From: Plantago ovata
Taxonomy: Eukaryota > Streptophyta > Magnoliopsida > Lamiales > Plantaginaceae
DNA: 64,000 nucleotides
Assembly (NCBI GenBank): GCA_028274465.1
Contig: CM051457.1
Coordinates: forward strand, 28,431,313 to 28,495,312
Reading direction: 5' to 3'
In this document: positions 60,880-64,000 of the stretch, one piece after another
How positions within the stretch are numbered: the stretch's first letter is position 1
Layout of the letters: every line of letters begins with the position of its first letter
Notes under the pieces: model-generated
Databases searched by the model: none
What the model was told of the DNA's origin: nothing
The model's input: the letters and a program-made list of their open reading frames with translations, nothing else
Program-made: the position numbers and the translations under genes

Positions 60880-63788
60880 TTTTTTTTTTTTTTGAAGAAT
60901 CTTCTCTCTTCTCTTATCTCAGATCTGTATCTTCATTCTTCCCCATCCAAGAAATAAACCAGCCAACTCAAACATTTTTATGGTTTTTGCTCTTCATCAT
61001 CATCACCCTGCTGATTACTATATCACCTCAGCTTTCTCCTCCATTTTTATGAAACAAACATGCAAATATTGTACCAATATATCATCTCCCCGTTTCTTGG
61101 ATCTCATCGAAAGATATGGTAACTTCGTTTTTCTTGTTTTCCTTTATCAAAAAATTCTTGTTTAGTTTACACATAAACATACTTTTCTTATTTTCGTGTT
61201 CTTTGTCTAGAAATTTATTTACACAAGTATTTCGCTTGGGAGTCTTCAATCAGGTAACTTAATTTCCTTTTCTACTTACTCTCTATCAAATTAAGTCCTT
61301 TTTTCTGTGTGTAGATTAGACCCCTTCCATTATCTCTGCCGTTTTGGTTTACATGTATGGGTTTGTTAATTTTCCTTCATTCTGTTGTGAGTTGTGATAA
61401 TTTGGTTATGGTAATTTTCCTTCTGTTGTCAATTGTGTGATAATAATGGCCCATCATTGTAGTTTTCATCTCAATTAATGCAAATCACATATTTTTCATA
61501 AATAAAAAAAAGGAATGTAGCAATTAATGTTTAGTGTTTACCAAATGCCAAGAAAAATAAACAAGGTATAGTAACCATCTTGTTGTGAAATTGTTGTTTA
61601 CCAAATCCAAAACAAACATATTATCCACCACTAGTCTGTAATGAAGTTTTAACTCACTTGTAACCAACCAAGTTTTAATTAAATTTTCGGCAAAATAAGA
61701 TGGTTTGGACTTTGGACCAGTTATAAGAAGGTTATTATTTGTTAGTCTGGAAAGAAAAGTGTATAGTTGAAATTAACTTATTTGTTTTTATACTAAAAAA
61801 TTAGTTTAATTACTATATTAGTTTAAAATTCAGATGACTTAGGGCGTGTTCGCAAATGCTTGAAGTGATTTTGGAGTAGTAAAATTAGTGTTTTAGTATT
61901 TTACAACTTCTTCACCACTTCTACTGAAAAAAAAAACAGGTGATTGTCAAAAGCTTAGAATCAAGTAAACTGATGCTTATGCGTGCTTTTAGCATTTCAT
62001 AATTCTTTTTAAACTAAAACCAAGTGATTTAATTGTAATTTCCAAATACTATAGCTTCTAATTTTGTGATGTTAAGATGTTTTTATCAAACACCCTTACT
62101 TTTGATTAAAGTTAAAAAAATTTAATAAAATTATTTAACAAAAAGTATTCCAAAATTACTTCCTAAAATCATTATTTCTATTCAGATTTATATCTTAAAC
62201 CAGGACAAACAAACAACAAGTGAAATTAAATTATATAGAAAACATTCCTAATTATATATAACATAATTGGGACAGAGCATAATTTCCCTGTAATTTTTTT
62301 TCTCTAAAACCTTTTTAAATTTATTCTTATAAATTTTAAGTACTTATTTAACAATCTACTAAAATCAGATGATTTTTTTTAAATATATATATGTAAAGAA
62401 TAATTTTAATAACCACATATTTTAAATATAGTTTATAAATTAATATTCTAAATATAGTATGCAAATTAATGATTAATGTAATTCCATACGCACTTAGTTT
62501 CCTAATTTAATCAGATTTTGATAAGATCAATTCAGATTTCCATACGGACTTAGTTTCCTAATTTAATCAGAATACCTTAATTAGTTATCATAAGTACCTT
62601 ATAAATACTGATGAGAAGCGCCTAAAAGACCCAACAACGAACAAACTAAGTTTTCAACAAGGCGTCCAAGTTGTCCGAAGCAGAACTCACCGTCCAAGAC
62701 TCCAAGTTGTCCAGGAAAATAATTGTAAGAGAAATTAAGGAGAGGAACGCAGGAATTTAATTTAAAGCTAGCTCGGTTCTCGCCTCGGTTCTCCCCATCC
62801 CTTTGTTCTTCAGGCAAGTGAAGTAGTCTTAAGAATTGTTATTCCGTAAGCATGTTTCAAGATTACGATCCATGAGCATATTGTTATGAAAACTGTTGCT
62901 GGTATTGTTAGGTTACGCAAATAGATTCTGTTCTTTGAGGAACGTGATTGCTAATGCATAGATTGTCCCAAATCTGAACCGGTTGGTGTTATCTATGAAT
63001 GTAGGAGTACTTGTTATGTTTTATGCTCCAGTTGGTGTATCCGATTTATGTTTTAAACTTTAAAAGTTTCAATTAAGCGTGATTTTATGTGTGCACTTGC
63101 GTAGACAAAGTTGACATTAATATTTAACATATACTTTTGCATAAGCAATGCTTTTGCTAATAGGACAGAGAATTTATTGATCATGATACATGCTTTTTCG
63201 TCTCTTCGTTAGGCGTGTTCAGATTGCGTGCCTGAACGAGGTATCACACACGCAAGTGTATGGTTGTCTTATGAATGTGCGTTGCTTAGGCAAACCTAAA
63301 ACAATTCTAGGCGATAAGGGTATCATGATGTATGTTTGTCACTGGTGCTTAGGCACATCTAAAGTTCTTGGAGATATCTGTATCATGCCGGTATATATTT
63401 GTCTCTGGTACTATTAATGATCTATGTAGTTTTGAGAAGGATACAGAAAATTGTACAAAATATTCATAAATATTGTACAGTATCTCTTTCCTAGCATAAG
63501 TTTAGCTAATTACGGAAACTATTGCAAAAGATTGATTTGCTTGTAATATTGTACTTGTATCTCAGTGTATTTGTGAGACAATCATTGTGGTTGACAATCA
63601 TATCCTTACATGAAACATCAATGTATTTGTGATTCATATGCATGCTAGTAATCATATGAAAATCCTATTATACCTTCTGTATGCAAAGCGAGTATTGGTG
63701 CTTCATTGTAGTTATGCGAAGATCCTATAAGAAATGTGAAACAATTTCAGATTTAGTTGGCTAATTCTGAACTATTTTATCTTGCAGA
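60880..63788 (+). promoter_or_regulatory. Predicted leader exons and long leader intron of the GT17-like gene
   Basis: Predicted exons: about 60880-61118 (donor ATATG|GTAACT) and 61211-61253 (acceptor GTCTAG, donor CAG|GTAACT). A long intron then runs to 63788 (TTATCTTGCAG). The first exon has a long upstream ORF from ATG 60980 (MVFALHHHHPADYY...). If spliced as predicted it reads through the second exon and stops in the third just before the main ATG. Exon 63789-63837 also holds a four-codon uORF. All splice sites are predictions, and the first exons could belong to a separate transcript. Confidence 0.4.
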
Positions 63789-63837
63789 TAGTTGATTGTT
63801 GGTGCAACCATGAACATATCTTGAAACCTCATTTAGG

Positions 63838-64000
63838 ATGGCGTTAAGAGCTGGACGACTCGCTGCAAGGCGCAGCAATAAGAAGCTCCTCCTCTCTTTT
63901 CTCCTAATTCTTGGAGGATCACTTTGCATCTTCTTGATAATTTTTAACTATGGTCAAAAGATCTCTTATTTTTTCCGACCAATTTGGGACAATCCCCCAC
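63838..64000 (+). CDS. GT17 N-acetylglucosaminyltransferase family protein (N-terminal part only)
   Basis: 54 codons from ATG 63838 to the window edge: MALRAGRLAARRSNKKLLLS, a membrane anchor of about 20 residues (FLLILGGSLCIFLIIFNY), then GQKISYFFRPIWDNPPP. The last part matches the conserved stem of plant beta-1,4-mannosyl-glycoprotein N-acetylglucosaminyltransferase-like proteins (GQKISYFLRPLWxxPP). It is expected to be a type II membrane protein of the Golgi that transfers GlcNAc. The catalytic domain is outside the window, so activity cannot be judged. The start is chosen because it directly begins the short basic tail before the anchor. Confidence 0.82.
   Translation, partial: MALRAGRLAARRSNKKLLLSFLLILGGSLCIFLIIFNYGQKISYFFRPIWDNPP

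Overview
This is nuclear DNA from a flowering plant. The genes are intron-rich, with GT...AG splice sites, AT-rich intergenic sequence and a dense load of plant transposable elements (Stowaway MITEs, tRNA-derived SINEs, LINE, hAT, Helitron and LTR remnants). Gene types such as an augmin subunit, an R1-type NLR pair, an Ole e 1-like proline-rich protein, a plant bZIP and a GT17 glycosyltransferase fit a eudicot. The R1A/R1B (late-blight-resistance-like) form of the NLRs suggests an asterid, possibly Lamiales; that placement is inference.

Gene-rich half (1-33 kb). A RING-type E3 ligase runs off the left edge on the minus strand. Downstream is the complete ten-exon AUG5 (augmin subunit 5) gene. 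Next comes a locally duplicated block: a copy of the AUG5 3' flank, a decayed fragment of a proline-rich-protein gene, two tandem R1-like CC-NB-ARC-LRR genes, and the intact proline-rich gene. The second NLR is split by a 617-bp LTR with a perfect 5-bp target duplication. A five-exon minus-strand gene at 25.4-26.5 kb encodes a small secreted precursor ending in an RGF/GOLVEN-like DY...PPINN peptide; all its exons are short, so a simple ORF scan misses it. A SINE nested in a LINE fragment, then an F-box/kelch gene of the At5g15710 type, close this half.

Repeat-rich half (33-54 kb). I see no convincing host gene here. It holds a GGTGACC-rich minisatellite, a 50-bp minisatellite, a decayed Helitron helicase, a Stowaway MITE, a GC-rich retroelement C-terminus (zinc finger plus PD-(D/E)XK-like nuclease) between TAA microsatellites, a hAT element with perfect 8-bp target duplications, an inverted-repeat cluster, and LTR/LINE debris.

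Right end (54-64 kb). An intronless bZIP43-like transcription factor has a clear TATA box. It is followed by LTR-like and LINE RNase H fragments, a second SINE, and the first coding exon of a GT17 N-acetylglucosaminyltransferase-like gene that runs off the right edge. The genes are ordinary, separately transcribed plant genes. The most interesting material is the peptide gene, the LTR-split NLR and the shuffled duplication around it.
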